64,000 bases of DNA from Sycon ciliatum (lineage: Eukaryota > Porifera > Calcarea > Leucosolenida > Sycettidae): contig NC_088645.1 of assembly GCF_964019385.1 (NCBI RefSeq), positions 37,648,132-37,712,131 of the forward strand, read 5' to 3'. The first letter of the stretch is position 1. Each line of letters opens with the position of its first letter. The notes beneath the pieces were generated by a model that was given only the letters and a program-made list of their open reading frames with translations, did not search any database and was not told where the DNA came from. Positions 20,640 through 31,659 of the stretch are shown piece after piece. Position numbers and translations under genes: made by a program.

Positions 20640-20812
20640 CATGTACATGTACATGTACATGTATAATTATGTATATGCATGTATACAGTGTACATGACAT
20701 TGTACCTACATGTACATGGGCATTGAGCACTCTTCGGACAGTGAAGGACACCACTTGACTATGACATTGTACAATACATACATGTACATGTACATGTACG
20801 TGCAATGTACAT
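20640..20812. repeat. (ACATGT)n cluster
   Basis: Three blocks of TACATGTACATG separated by short unique sequence, immediately 5' of the hammerhead motif at 20829. Confidence 0.7.
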
Positions 20813-20828
20813 CTAGTGGGGTTGCCTT

Positions 20829-20885
20829 CTGTGTCTGATGATTGCCCCGTGCGTGAAACTCAGAGACAATCTGAGTTACAACAAG
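20829..20885 (+). ncRNA. Hammerhead ribozyme-like motif, long stem III
   Basis: CUGAUGA (20835-20841), GAAAC (20855-20859), a 6-bp stem III (CUCAGA/UCUGAG with loop GACAA), and GUU then ACAAC, in the correct order. Stem I pairs for only three bases next to the core and stem II is weak, so activity is doubtful. The GAAACTCAGAG segment is shared with the motifs at 7435 and 58940, so it is a relict of the same family. Confidence 0.55.
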
Positions 20886-21081
20886 CTGTCTTATCAGTCA
20901 TAATCCACCACTTATGTGTCTATACAACATTGCGTAACCCCTCCTGGAAAATACATGTACAATCATGTATGTCATGTACATGTACATTGAGGGATTTTTT
21001 TCCCGGACACTGCAATAGGATAAATAGAAAGAAACTGTGTGCATTTTAAAAGAACTCTGATGGTGAGCCAAGGAAACAATT

Positions 21082-21297
21082 GTAACATGGAAGAATGTGG
21101 GCTTTGGAATTATGAACATTCCAAGCTGGCAGGCCGTTCGTTAGCGCTATCGAGCAGTGCTCAAGCTGACTTTATAGCCTTGGAATGTCTCAGTACTCCT
21201 TGTCAGTTTTGTGCCAGATTAAGTGTTCAAAATCTGATGTGGTTGTCTGGTTGTTGGACTCGATCGCATGACTTGTGCCCACATTTTTCCATGTTAC
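21082..21297 (+). mobile_element. MITE of the GTAACATGGAA family
   Basis: Ends GTAACATGGAAGAATGTGGG and CCCACATTTTTCCATGTTAC. The interior (CGTTCGTTAGCGCTATCGAG, GGAATGTCTCAGTACTCC, TGGACTCGATCGCATGACTT) recurs at 28941, 34028, 45605 and 51155. Confidence 0.7.
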
Positions 21298-21299
21298 AA

Positions 21300-22330
21300 G
21301 ACTACATTAATTGTCTCCTTACTACCTTAGTTACTCCCACAGGTACATATACATTAAATCACGCGGAAAGTCTCGTTTCGCAGCCTAGTGCTTTATTAGT
21401 CTTTACTCCGAAAATAGGTAATTATCTAGTCTGACACGCGCGCATGTGTCCATCTGCGACGCCTTGTCCGTGTCACGAACACTGCCGTGCAAGTGGTGTC
21501 TTTCCGTGTTTCACTCATTTCCACTTTAGTCTTTGTTCTTGAACAGTCTACAGTGACAGTTTCAACGGAGTTTATAACAAGACAGTAGATTTTGCAAAAC
21601 GCAGCAAAAGATCCTACATTTACATGTGCATCTGGCTTCAGCCTTCAGCACCGTTTATCCACAATTGTAACGCTTCTAATCCGCTAACGGTCTCGCATGA
21701 AGTGCCACACATGTGGTATCACACCTCAACATGAGACTAAGCCTAGTGGCAGTGCCCACGACCTCCCTATCTACGCCACAAATAATTACCTGGGTGCTCG
21801 AAACACGACACATGTGTACGTATGTGTTGCAGTATTAAAGGGATAAACTGTTCCAGCAACCTGTAAGCTGACGCACCACAAGCCAGGCGTGAAAGAACTT
21901 GAGTAGTCTCTGCTCGCCTCGCCAAACCCAAACACAGCAGGCAGCTGAGCGTGGCAGGCAGCTCGTGAGCCATTCCGATAGCAGTGAGCTGTGGTGCCGC
22001 ACCTTGTTTGAGCCTGTCTTCATCAGTTCGTTAGTTCATGTTCGAACTCCCCTAAGCTTTGTGGTGTCTACAGGCTACAGGCGCGGCGTGATGACTTCGC
22101 TGCGGATCACTGGATACGTCCTCCGCTTTGTGTGCATAAACACGGTATTGCATATCCAGCACCAAGTCACAGAAAGCTACAGTCGCGGCCATTCTACACC
22201 TCTACCATAAAACAGCGCAAACGTTACAGAGGAGTGTTAGAATATTTATCACAGTATAACTTGGAGAGAAAGAGATCACGGTGGCGAGTACCAGACCGCC
22301 TTGCAATAATGCTGGCGTGAGGAGCGAGCA
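21300..22330. other. No gene recognised
   Basis: Unique-looking sequence 5' of gene h2. Frames of 60-100 codons overlap on both strands without a recognisable domain. A donor-like CTACAG/GTAAG pattern is not convincing anywhere. Confidence 0.4.
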
Positions 22331-22342
22331 AAGAAGTGGCCG

Positions 22343-22349
22343 CATAAAA
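22343..22349 (+). promoter_or_regulatory. TATA-like box of h2
   Basis: GGCCGCATAAAACC, about 59 bp before the ATG at 22402; a start site about 30 bp downstream leaves a 5' UTR of about 25-30 nt. Confidence 0.45.
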
Positions 22350-22401
22350 CCATTCTTTCCATTGTTCCACTGCAAACTCGCCGAGAGAGCACATCGGAGA
22401 C

Positions 22402-22908
22402 ATGCAGTCGGATTCAATGCTTCCATCCTACAATAGAGCGCTGGAAATGAGGGACAGTTGCAGTATGTCGGATGGCGCTCAGCACCGTCCTGCTGATCAG
22501 CAAACAAGAGAAGAGAAGACACGGCAAGGACCACCTCCATACGCTGCCATTGCTGATGAATGTGAACGTCAGAATCCCTGTCCACGGAACGCGTCGTATC
22601 GCACAGTCGTAGCTGTGCAGAAGCGAGGACTCCGGCGACGTGTGCTGACTACAGTTGTCGTTCGTTTGAGTAACGCAGAGCCAGCAGCGAACAGCACAAC
22701 CCACAGGCAAGATAGGTATGAACAGCGTTCCGAAAACAGTAGCTCTGTCAATACTGGTGGCTCACGGAATGGCCCTCTTCACGAGTCCCCGCCGCAGGTT
22801 ACTCACTCTACTGGCGGTAGCAGCGTAACTGCGTCTGGCGACAAACCCAGGCGACGGCAAAAAACGCATCGTTCGCCGTTGTCCTCTCTCCGGAAATGTC
22901 TCCAATGA
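22402..22908 (+). CDS. h2: small protein, VVVR family, with PPPY motif
   Basis: 168 residues from the first ATG after a TATA-like box. The family core is at residues 66-89: Y-R-T-V-V, then QKRGLRRR, then TTVVVRL, aligning with Y-x-x-V...RR...VVV[RQ] in h1, h3, h4 and h5. A PPPY at 44-47 could bind WW domains; h5 has a similar LPTYQSLTD. The C-terminal half is Ser/Thr/Gln-rich and ends basic (DKPRRRQKTHRSPL...RKCLQ), compared with KPRR and KPPRR in the tails of h1 and h5. No signal peptide or membrane segment. Function unknown; perhaps a regulatory or adaptor protein, but this is inference. Confidence 0.6.
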   Translation: MQSDSMLPSYNRALEMRDSCSMSDGAQHRPADQQTREEKTRQGPPPYAAIADECERQNPCPRNASYRTVVAVQKRGLRRRVLTTVVVRLSNAEPAANSTTHRQDRYEQRSENSSSVNTGGSRNGPLHESPPQVTHSTGGSSVTASGDKPRRRQKTHRSPLSSLRKCLQ

Positions 22909-23227
22909 CGGACCAGCAGGAAAACTAGGCATCATGAGTCGGTTAGGAACAACAATGACTACACAGAGAAAGATGAATGATGAATACAATCTTGTACAAT
23001 AGTTGTGGTCATGAACAGATCTTGACCAGCAATGTGACTGACTGCATTCACTATAATCACCTGAGGCGACATTGTACATTGCAAAAACACACACCAATTC
23101 CCCCCAGAAGTTTGATCCTACATGTATAGATTAGATTTTTACCTAGTTCTGTTGTGAGAGACAGAGAAATGTGGATATATTTTTATGAATGGACTGGGAT
23201 GCAGCGTCAAGGATTAATTTATAAAAA

Positions 23228-23481
23228 ATAAAGACCAAGGAACTATACGTTACGCTATAAGGTCCACTAACACCACCAGTTACTAAATACATGTAATCAG
23301 CTCATGCGATAACTGCTGTTGGAGTGCGCATTCAAGATGTGCTAGAGCAGTTAGCCAGTTATTTGTAGAACGTCAGTACCGTCGATCAGTGTCGTGCAAT
23401 GTTATCCCATGAGCTGAGTGTTTAGTAACTGGTGGTGTTAGTGGATATTGTCGTAACTTGTAGGTCCTTGGTCCTTTTTCT
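23228..23481. mobile_element. MITE with AACACCACCAGTTACTAAA arms
   Basis: Left CCACTAACACCACCAGTTAC and right complement near 23427-23453; the pairing continues outward to AGACCAAGG / CCTTGGTCC and inward to CAGCTCATG / CATGAGCTG. The sequence at 25340-25500 is related. Confidence 0.65.
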
Positions 23482-25130
23482 TTATATATTTTTATGAAAC
23501 GAACACAACATTGTTATATTTTGTTTTCACCGTACCCTTGATCGTTAATTAACGCGCTCTGAGGATTGACCCAAGCCTTGTTTTGCCCATTTGCGCATTT
23601 CAGCAGAATATTATCCCAATTCTCGCTGAGCCTTAAATACTATCGTTATTTGACCAATATTTGGAAAGTTAACTAAGATCCTGGAGGGTGATGTCGGTGA
23701 ATCTACGATGTAGGAATTCAAAGAGTCAGCCTACCTCCCACGTACATGTATACTTTATTTTCCAACGTACAGGTACAGGTGCAATGTACAATTCCGAGAG
23801 CAAAGTTGATGATAATGATATGAATAATACGGACTACTATGGCCAAAAACACTGCGGATTTTTATCAGACTCCAAACAGTCCTACCCGATGAAGATTTCT
23901 AGCATCGCCGAACAATGTTATTACTTGTAATGAACTTATTCATTCCACATCACATAGCATGTAGTTGCCAATCAAAGGGGAGGGGGTGAAAGCCAGCCAC
24001 GGCTGAGGAACGTAAAGGAATATACATGTAAATACATGAAGAAAGAAAAGAGGTACACTCTACTTCTACGACAAATCTCGAAAAGCACGAAGTAATCTCA
24101 ACATAATCTATAAGTTCAAAGCTGCCCTCAGGAAATTTGCAGCTGACCATGCTTATGCAATCAACGGAATTCCGCCACATTGCAGTTGATTTTTATTTAT
24201 TTATTTATTTATTTCTGCACCTCGTGGCATGTCAAGACAGCCAATTAAATTGAGGAGAGGGTGAGACCAACCACGGAAGAAGAGAAGAAAAGAAAATGAA
24301 GAGCACGTACACAGAGTGGAAAGGGATTAGCAACTTACAAAGCAATGGGATGCTCAGTGATTTTCCCCATTTCTCTCCTCATCAATCCCTACTTGTCTTT
24401 GTACATACACGTACATGTACATCTACATCTACTGTTCTTTCAATCAAATGAACCCCTCGATAGGCACATTGCCTTTGGGTCATTTCATAATAATAATATA
24501 ATAATAATAATAATAATACCACAGCACGCGTACAAAGGCCAAAGAACAATGCATGAGAATACACTGAAATTAAGCCAAGTCCGCTTCTGTCTCCAGTCAA
24601 CAAAAAACTCATCCATAAACAATGTCTGATCTCCATTTCGACTTGTCTGCAGCAAATGCTCGTGCTCCTTCCAGGTCGCTGGCATTCTTCAAAGGAATGT
24701 CGTGCCCTGCCAGGTCCTTCATGATGGTGGTAGGGAGAGTAGCCGCGGGACGGCCCCTTCGTCCACGTCACCCATAATATAATAATAATATAATAATAGA
24801 GGGGTTGAGATGTACGGTATTTCGGACGTGACGTGTAATCTCACGTCAAATTTGGCATGAAACTCCACATTTCGACGTGAGCTGCAGGTCCCTCGCGTTG
24901 TGTTTCGACGCGCGAACCAAATAACGCGAGCTGAACTTTCGCATCACTGCAGAAATACTGTGTATTTTACCTCTCTAATGTCGTGTTCATCGCCCGGGTG
25001 GCAACAGTGCATTGCATGGATAAACAAGCGTACATTGTATGTGTTTTCAGCCACCAGACCGCGAAAGAGTGACCAGATAACAAGTCTACATGTACATGTA
25101 TATACACATGTAGAAAAGGTCCAATGAACT
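23482..25130. other. No gene recognised; simple repeats
   Basis: Contains (TTTA)n near 24190-24215, (ATA)n near 24487-24520 and 24775-24800, and a loosely repeated segment (GCCAATCAAAGGGGAGGGGG at 23968; GCCAATTAAATTGAGGAGAG at 24240). No domain-bearing ORF. Confidence 0.45.
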
Positions 25131-25143
25131 TAGTTACTAGTAC

Positions 25144-25335
25144 TAGGAACTGGCGGATTCTGCTCGAAAAGGTGGCAGATTCTGCTCGAAAAGCAGTGAA
25201 ATTGGCAGAAACATACAAACCTTATGGCGGGCAATTCCTCGAATTCTGCTCCACATACCAAACATGCATGAAACTTGCCAGGAAAAAGTACCGAATTCTG
25301 CCAAGTTTTCTGTCGGCAGAATCCGCCGGACCCTA
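25144..25335. mobile_element. hAT-like MITE, 192 bp
   Basis: Starts TAGGAACTGGCGGATTCTGC and ends GGCAGAATCCGCCGGACCCTA; 8-bp flanks ACTAGTAC (25136-25143) and ACTGGTAC (25336-25343) differ at one base. GGCAGATTCTGCTCGAAAAG and related words recur in the diverged copies at 36535-36743 and about 47645-47850. Confidence 0.75.
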
Positions 25336-25360
25336 ACTGGTACGCTATAACGTCCACTAA

Positions 25361-25460
25361 CATCACGAGCAGCTACATGTACTAACATCACGAGCAGCTA
25401 CATGTACTAACATCACGAGCAGCTACATGTACTAACATCACGAGCAGCTACATGTACTAA
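25361..25460 (+). repeat. 24-bp tandem repeat, about four copies
   Basis: Unit CATCACGAGCAGCTACATGT plus ACTA. It appears to be an expansion inside a relative of the 23228-23481 MITE, whose CAATCAGCTCATGCGATAAC follows directly. Confidence 0.8.
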
Positions 25461-26033
25461 ACAATCAGCTCATGCGATAACATTGCACGACAGTGACGGT
25501 GACGACACTGTCCGACTGTACTGACGTTCTACAACTACACTGTAACTATAAGAGGTGCGATGTACCTGTACGAAAAGGCATCGGAGACCGAACTGTTACT
25601 TCCGTCCGGATAGAAGTCCTTCCGAGTGTTTTATGTTCAAAAGTGCTCATCAATGACATCATTTAAAAAAAATTGTTCTACGATCGTATGAGCGTCAGCG
25701 TATTGTCAAAAGCTGTCGGTCATGCTGTTACGATTCGGCATGAGTGACCATGAAGCCGTCAAAATAATAATTCATAGGGACGTCACGTCACGTCGCTCCA
25801 TACATGTGTGATCACCGATCAAAGCACTGAGTAGCCCTGGCACTGGTACTGGTACTGGCACATGTAGTCACACTACTCACTAGCGTTGTTCATCGACAGG
25901 AAGACGACAGCTCGTGGGCTGCAGCACACGGAAATAATTCAACTCTGATAAAACAGCCCGTGGGTCTGCAGATCTGGTGCGAAGGAGCATAGAGTTGTAT
26001 CAATACAGTCTTGTACTGTACCACAATACATGA

Positions 26034-26127
26034 CATTGTACTTAGTAAGTACTAATATCACGCTTCAGTATCAATACCATTGTACTTAGTAAGTACTAAT
26101 ATCACGCTTCAGTGTCAATACTAGTAC
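26034..26127 (+). repeat. 45-bp direct duplication
   Basis: CATTGTACTTAGTAAGTACT followed by AATATCACGCTTCAGT occurs twice in tandem with one or two base changes. Confidence 0.75.
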
Positions 26128-27423
26128 TGTTCTCTGACTAAAGCTTCCCATGCCCTATGGGCAATGGGTAGGTGGCGAGGGCGATCAAGACAAGTAACAG
26201 CTGCTAGTTTGATCTTTGTATAAACCCTGGGGATGAGTCTTGCAAGCCGATCATGTACACGCCACACACTCATGTTCCTGAACGCGAAATGTTACCATTG
26301 TGCCTTGTTCCCAGTTTTCCGCTCAGAATGGCATGAACACAATATATTACCAGTTCGAAATGAAACAAACCCACAGAAACGGGAACGTGGAATTAATATG
26401 AAGCTAGTGCTGATATCGAATCATTAACTGCATGCATGCCCCTTTGATGCAGGACACGGTACGCACGCGTGGCTGGCCATACACTCTCAACTCTGTCCCA
26501 GTCGCGTCGAGCCACTCCGGTACCACGCTGAATACGTGACAGATACGCGAATTAGAACTCGCTTCATCCTATTCATAATAGGACAGAATTGTCATTTGAG
26601 TCATCTGAATCATCACCCAAGTCCGTGTTCCGTGTAAGGCTATGTTGTGGCGCTATTGACTGTAACGTATTGCCTTTCCTATCGCCATGGCACTGAACGG
26701 ACGCCTATGGGGCTCGAACACATAACGCAGGGCAAGCTACAAGAAGAGAAGAGAGTAAGTCAGTTGCTGCTGTAACTGCTGCAGATGGGCTGTTTGGTGG
26801 ATTGGCATGACAGCACACAAAGTATGACGCTCTTTTAGAATTGTCCATGAATTGACATAAAGGTACAGTGGTAGAAACGTGCGTCTTTCTTGCATGTGTA
26901 GTTGACAACAATGTCCTAGGGTGTCCGAGGACCTACTCGCGAGTGTGTCTACTTCACACATTCGGCTGAGGGACGTGAAGGCCAAAACGCACGTGCACGA
27001 CGCCACATCCTTGAACCCAGCAGCTCTGCTGCAACACCAACTTCATAATTAATGCAACATTCACTGCCTGAAGCTGGTTGAACTAACAAGGACGTCGAAA
27101 GTGCGTACTTTATCAATTAACGAATGCCACAATACCACTGCATCCAGAGGATGTCTACATATATGTGAGTGCCAATACCCATTGGAGACTTTAGGCTCGT
27201 TCGCGGCTTTGCTAGAATTTGAACTGCCGAAGTGTGCGTGCTAGATTTGATCCAATGTTATCCACAACAATAGACAACACGTGACGTAAAAACACGAACA
27301 ATTGCTTTTACGTACTGGTGTGTAGTAGACCAGTCGGCGCGTGACGATGCCAGTAAGGTGTCTCTTGGGGAGTCATCTGGGACTGCAGCACAGGTGCACT
27401 TTGACGTATCGCGGCTGCAGCCG

Positions 27424-27429
27424 ATATAA
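27424..27429 (+). promoter_or_regulatory. TATA box of h3
   Basis: CAGCCGATATAAACC, 94 bp before the ATG. It is preceded by TTTGACGTATCGCGGCTGCAG, whose TGACGT core resembles an ATF/CREB half-site. The whole block is conserved in front of h4 (GACGTTTCGCGGCT...GATATAAC), more strictly than most of the flanking DNA. Confidence 0.6.
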
Positions 27430-27517
27430 ACCCCCCCTGCAAGAATCGCAAGACTCCATAACCCACCTTACAGCTAAACCCACTGTTGATCTGAAAATAT
27501 TTCTCATCTGTTCGAAT

Positions 27518-27793
27518 ATGGATTCTTCTAATGCCACGCAGGAAATGTTTGTTGAGCGTGATATGTTCTCCCGCACGTCCAGCACATCATCCGTGGCAAG
27601 TGTCGATAAGGTTCAACCAGCTAGCCAGTCGCGAGAAGAGACGGGATGTGAATCCAGCATTAAGACGAAGGCTTCGAATGCATCTCAAGATATCGCCGGA
27701 GACGCTGGTCAAACATATCAAATCGTGACGATCACGAGGAGGGTAGGGCTGAGGCGGAAGAAGGAGAGGTACGTCGTTGTTCAACTCCAGTAA
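27518..27793 (+). CDS. h3: small protein, VVVR family
   Basis: 91 residues from the ATG at 27518, the first ATG downstream of the TATA box and at the same place as in h4; the frame is open upstream, but that is promoter sequence. The N-terminal half is rich in Ser/Thr/Glu (RDMFSRTSSTSSVASVDKV). The C-terminus from Tyr67 reads TYQIVTITRRVG, then LRRKKERY, then VVVQLQ and the stop, identical in h4. The three synonymous differences in that tail indicate purifying selection. No known domain; likely cytosolic or nuclear. Small size, no intron and a strong core promoter suggest an inducible gene, which is inference. Confidence 0.72.
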   Translation: MDSSNATQEMFVERDMFSRTSSTSSVASVDKVQPASQSREETGCESSIKTKASNASQDIAGDAGQTYQIVTITRRVGLRRKKERYVVVQLQ

Positions 27794-28465
27794 AACAAAA
27801 CCGCTCCAAACTCTCAATGCGCTACCAGGCAAAACGTGATGTCCTCACCGTCAAAAAAGCAGTGTGCTGCCTCAATGATCTCTGCTTGCGTTGCTTTGAA
27901 TCCGAAGATATCGGGCACATTTCGAGTCGTCTGGAATACCCAGTACACCCTACTGGCCTCGTCGATACAATCTCACCATAAAACTTCTTTTTACGCCTAT
28001 TTTGCCCACAGCTTATCTAGATAGCTATTACTGATGTGTATTCATCCTCTTAGTGGTCAGTTGGCCTCATGCAGACTCCTTCTTCCTTGTCTCTGTTGAT
28101 CAGCCTCGTCAATTTCTGTTTTTTTTCTTATTTATGAACACGATCATTATGATCACTTTCCCATTTGAAGCTGGGCTCATATGCACCCAGCGTCCCAAGA
28201 TATACTAGTAATCTATTACGAAATCTATCGGTTTATGAGAGAGAATTCAATACAATCAGAAGTCATCTGGCTCACTGTTCCCAAAGCGTGTTGAATACGT
28301 GAATATTCGGATTATTGAGGGATACCACTGGACAGTACATGTAAAATCATGTTCAACTGATTTCTTCAGTTACTGTTTTCAAAACATGTTCCTGGGGACT
28401 CGATGCAAGTACTTCGGCGTACTGTTGGTTCAATGGTAGCTCACATAAGCACATAAGGGGTATTG

Positions 28466-28940
28466 CGTGGCACAAAAAAAACAACAACATGGTGTTCAAC
28501 GGACTATTAAGTCTTCTCCCCCCTCCCCCCGCCTATCTTTGCTCGCGCTATTTCAATATCACTTATGCTGTGTGTACAGGCAAACTGGAGAATCATGCGG
28601 CGTGGGCTTTGCGGAAACTTCGCCATCGAACTTCGAAGTAGAAAGAAATGAAACTGTTTTTGTCGCTTTCGTTGTTGACTTATTTCAGAGCTCGACAGCC
28701 GCGGTGGGAGTGTAGTGTTTTTCATGGATATTGACGCATTCCATGTCACATGTACTGTCTGAAGATCGAGTAATCTGTGTATTGAGCACTTTTTGCAAGA
28801 CTTTACTCTTTTGCAACAACGCCTGCGTACAGTAGTCAGTAAGAACTGTACATTTTATGTGCCCTTTCCTATATTGCAACATACATGTACATGTACATTG
28901 TACATGTATGACCTCAGATGCAGAGCCAATGAAATAAATT
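28466..28940. other. No gene recognised
   Basis: Spacer between the duplication and the next MITE. It contains an (ACATGT)n block near 28880-28910. The overlapping 80-codon frames on the two strands at 28467-28749 look fortuitous. Confidence 0.4.
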
Positions 28941-29240
28941 GTAATATGGAAATTTGGGGCACAAGTTATGCGAGTACTAGTAGTGAGACATTCCCGGCAT
29001 GAAAGTCAGCTTGAGCACTGCTCCATAGCGCTAACCAACGGCCTTCCAACTTGGAAGGTGCATGGATATTAGGGCTAGTTCCGAAGAGGGGAAGGCGAGC
29101 GCCATCGAGCCGCGCTCAAGCTGACTTTCATGCCGTGGAATGTCTCAGTACTCCTTGTCAGTTTTGTGCTAGATTGTGCACGTCCGACTGGTCAAAATCT
29201 GGTTTAGTTGGTGGACTCGATCGCATAACTTGTCTACAAC
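28941..29240 (+). mobile_element. MITE of the GTAACATGGAA family, second copy
   Basis: Left end GTAATATGGAAATTTGGGGC, right end ACTCGATCGCATAACTTGTC. It contains an internal inverted pair GCATGAAAGTCAGCTTGAGC / GCTCAAGCTGACTTTCATGC. Confidence 0.65.
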
Positions 29241-29907
29241 ATGTACATGTACATGTACGTGTAGGAAATTTATACTCTTGAGTGCTTCAGCATTCTCCTC
29301 TCACGTGCATGAGCACATGAGCGTCAGTTTTCGAGATTTTGAGCTGTTCTCTTGTACGCATTGGAATGCATGGCCATGAAGCCGTCATATTATCATGGGG
29401 ACGTCGTGCCGTGCTGGCCCATGCAGAATAGCGCAGACATGCACTGATGTTGTTCATTGACAGGATGACAGGAAGACACCATTGTGCCCGACCACATGCA
29501 TGTACATGTAGACCACGGAACAAACATCTAATGGTTTTGGATCTGGTGAGGTGGATGAATGAAAAACAAAACTCGACTAGTTATACAGCACGAAGTCGTT
29601 GAATACAATCTACATGTAGGCGTCAATTGGTTGACTAAAGCTTTCTCATTTATATACCCAATGCGTAGGTGACTAGGTTGATGTAGATCATGACAAGAAC
29701 CAATCTTTGTTTAGACCCTGGGGATGCGTCTTGCTACACCTGAAGTCCTGAGCGAGAACCGTTTTCCATTGTGCCTTGTTACTGCTTGCCCTTCAGAATG
29801 GCATGCACACGTTAGTACCTGTTCTAGTGAAGAAAACCAACAGAGAAGGGAACATGGAATAAAATACATCCAGCTACGGTATCAAGTCATTCACCGCAAC
29901 CATGTTT

Positions 29908-30085
29908 GATGTACATGTACATGTACATGTACGTGCAAGACAACGTTCCCGTCTTGCATGTACATGTACATGTACATGCAAGACAACGTTCCCGTCTTGC
30001 ATGTACATGTACATGTACGTGCAAGACAACGTTCCCGTCTTGCATGTACATGTACATGTACATGCAAGACAACGTTCCCGCTCTC
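29908..30085 (+). repeat. Minisatellite, about 44-48 bp x 4
   Basis: Each unit is TACATGTACATGTAC followed by GTGCAAGACAACGTTCCCGTC and TTGCA. The GCAAGAC...GTCTTGC words make each unit a potential hairpin. Absent from copy A of the duplication. Confidence 0.85.
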
Positions 30086-31290
30086 CATGTGCAGGTGTTA
30101 CAGTTAGCACTGAGAGGCTGTACGGCCTCAAAGCGACTTAGAAAATGATCGAATAGAACGTGATAGAATTGAAATTCAATGTACTAGTGAAGGGAAGCTT
30201 GGTGTGGATCGCCACACACTCTCAAATCTGCCCCGGTCGAGCCATTGACTTGTTTTAGCAAGCTGAATGCATGGCAGATACGCGAATTAGAACTCGCTTC
30301 ATCATACAAGTATTACCATTTGAATGATCTAAATCAACGCTGATGTTCACGTTCCTATTAGAGCAGGACTGTTGGAAGCAGTTTCAATTGGTTAAGTTGT
30401 ACCATCGTCTTTCCTACTTTGTGTTTGATATGGAGGGAAATAGTCCCTCCAGAACCGTAATCATGCGTTGGTGGCCACAAAATTGGTCCGGTGATAACGT
30501 AAATGTATGTCGTGGCACAATTTCAATGTATTGGTTTGCCTATCGCCATGTCACTGACAGTACGCCGGTGGGAATTGGAAACAAAACGCAGGGCAAGTTA
30601 CGAGACAAGCAAGTCAGTTGCCAATACTATTAACAGTAACCGATGCCTGCAGATGGACTGTCTCGGGAATTGGCATGACAGCACCCAAAGCATGACGCTC
30701 TATCACTGTATTAGCCCGTGAAGTGACATACAGGGTAAGAACGTGCGTCTTTCGTGTATATGTACTCCACAACAACGTCCTAGGGTTTGTAAGCTGCGAT
30801 GACCTGTTGACGAGTGCGTCTACTTCACACATTCGCGGCTGAGGGAAGGGAAGGCCAATACGAACATTTACGACGCCACATCCTTGAACCCGACAGCTCT
30901 ACTGCAAAACCAACTTCATGATTTGCAACATTTACCGCCTGAAGCTGGTTGAACTAAGAAGGACGTCGCAAGTGCGCACTTCATTAGTATTTACGAAGGT
31001 CACGACATGTATGTGAGTGCCAATAGCTATCGGAGACTGTGAGCTCGTTCGCCGCTTTGCTAGAATTTGAACTGCTGAAGTGTGCATGATAACTTTGATC
31101 CAATGTTTCCCACAACAATGGATAACAACTGGCGTAGAAACGCCAATCATTTGTTTTGCGCACTGGCTTTAGACCAGTCGGCGCGTGACGATACAAGTGT
31201 TGAAGTAAGATGTACATGTATATGTATCTCTTGCGGAGTCCTCTGGGACTGCAGCACAGGTGTCCTTTGACGTTTCGCGGCTCCAGCCGA

Positions 31291-31296
31291 TATAAC
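31291..31296 (+). promoter_or_regulatory. TATA box of h4
   Basis: CAGCCGATATAACCCC, 90 bp before the ATG, with the same GACGT-TCGCGGCT block upstream as in h3 and the same CCATAACCCACCTT downstream. Confidence 0.55.
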
Positions 31297-31380
31297 CCCC
31301 CTGCAAGAATCGCAAATCTCCATAACCCACCTTCAAGCCTATTCTACTATTGATCTGAGAATTTTCTCATCTGTTAGAAA

Positions 31381-31659
31381 ATGGATCCCTCTAATACTAC
31401 GCCGGAAATGCTTGTTGAGCGTGATATGTTCTCCCGCACGTCCAGCACATCATCCGTGTCAAGTGTCGATAAGGTTCAACCAGCTCGCCAGTCGCGCCAA
31501 GAGACTGGATGTGAATCCGGCAGCAAGACGAAGGCTTCCAATGCATCTCAAGATATCGCCGGAGACGGCGCTGGTCAGACTTATCAAATCGTGACGATCA
31601 CGAGGAGGGTAGGGCTGAGACGCAAGAAGGAGAGGTACGTTGTTGTTCAACTCCAGTAA
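31381..31659 (+). CDS. h4: small protein, VVVR family (paralogue of h3)
   Basis: 92 residues; the closest relative is h3. Relative to h3 the N-terminal half carries several amino-acid changes and one extra residue (DGAGQ against DAGQ), while RDMFSRTSSTSSV and the whole tail from TYQIV to VVVQLQ are unchanged. Most substitutions in the tail are synonymous. This gives a clear division between a free N-terminus and a constrained C-terminus, suggesting that the tail is the functional or binding part. No known domain. Confidence 0.72.
   Translation: MDPSNTTPEMLVERDMFSRTSSTSSVSSVDKVQPARQSRQETGCESGSKTKASNASQDIAGDGAGQTYQIVTITRRVGLRRKKERYVVVQLQ

Larger units (their letters stand above)
25690..28465 (+). 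repeat. Local tandem duplication, copy A (carries h3)
   Basis: Aligns in order with 29315-32585: CCATGAAGCCGTCA, CCCTGGGGATG, GATACGCGAATTAGAACTCG, CTATCGCCATG, GCGTCTTTC, TCTACTTCACACATTCG, then promoter and gene. Divergence is moderate with several indels, so the duplication is old. Intervals outside the gene show no other ORF. Confidence 0.85.
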
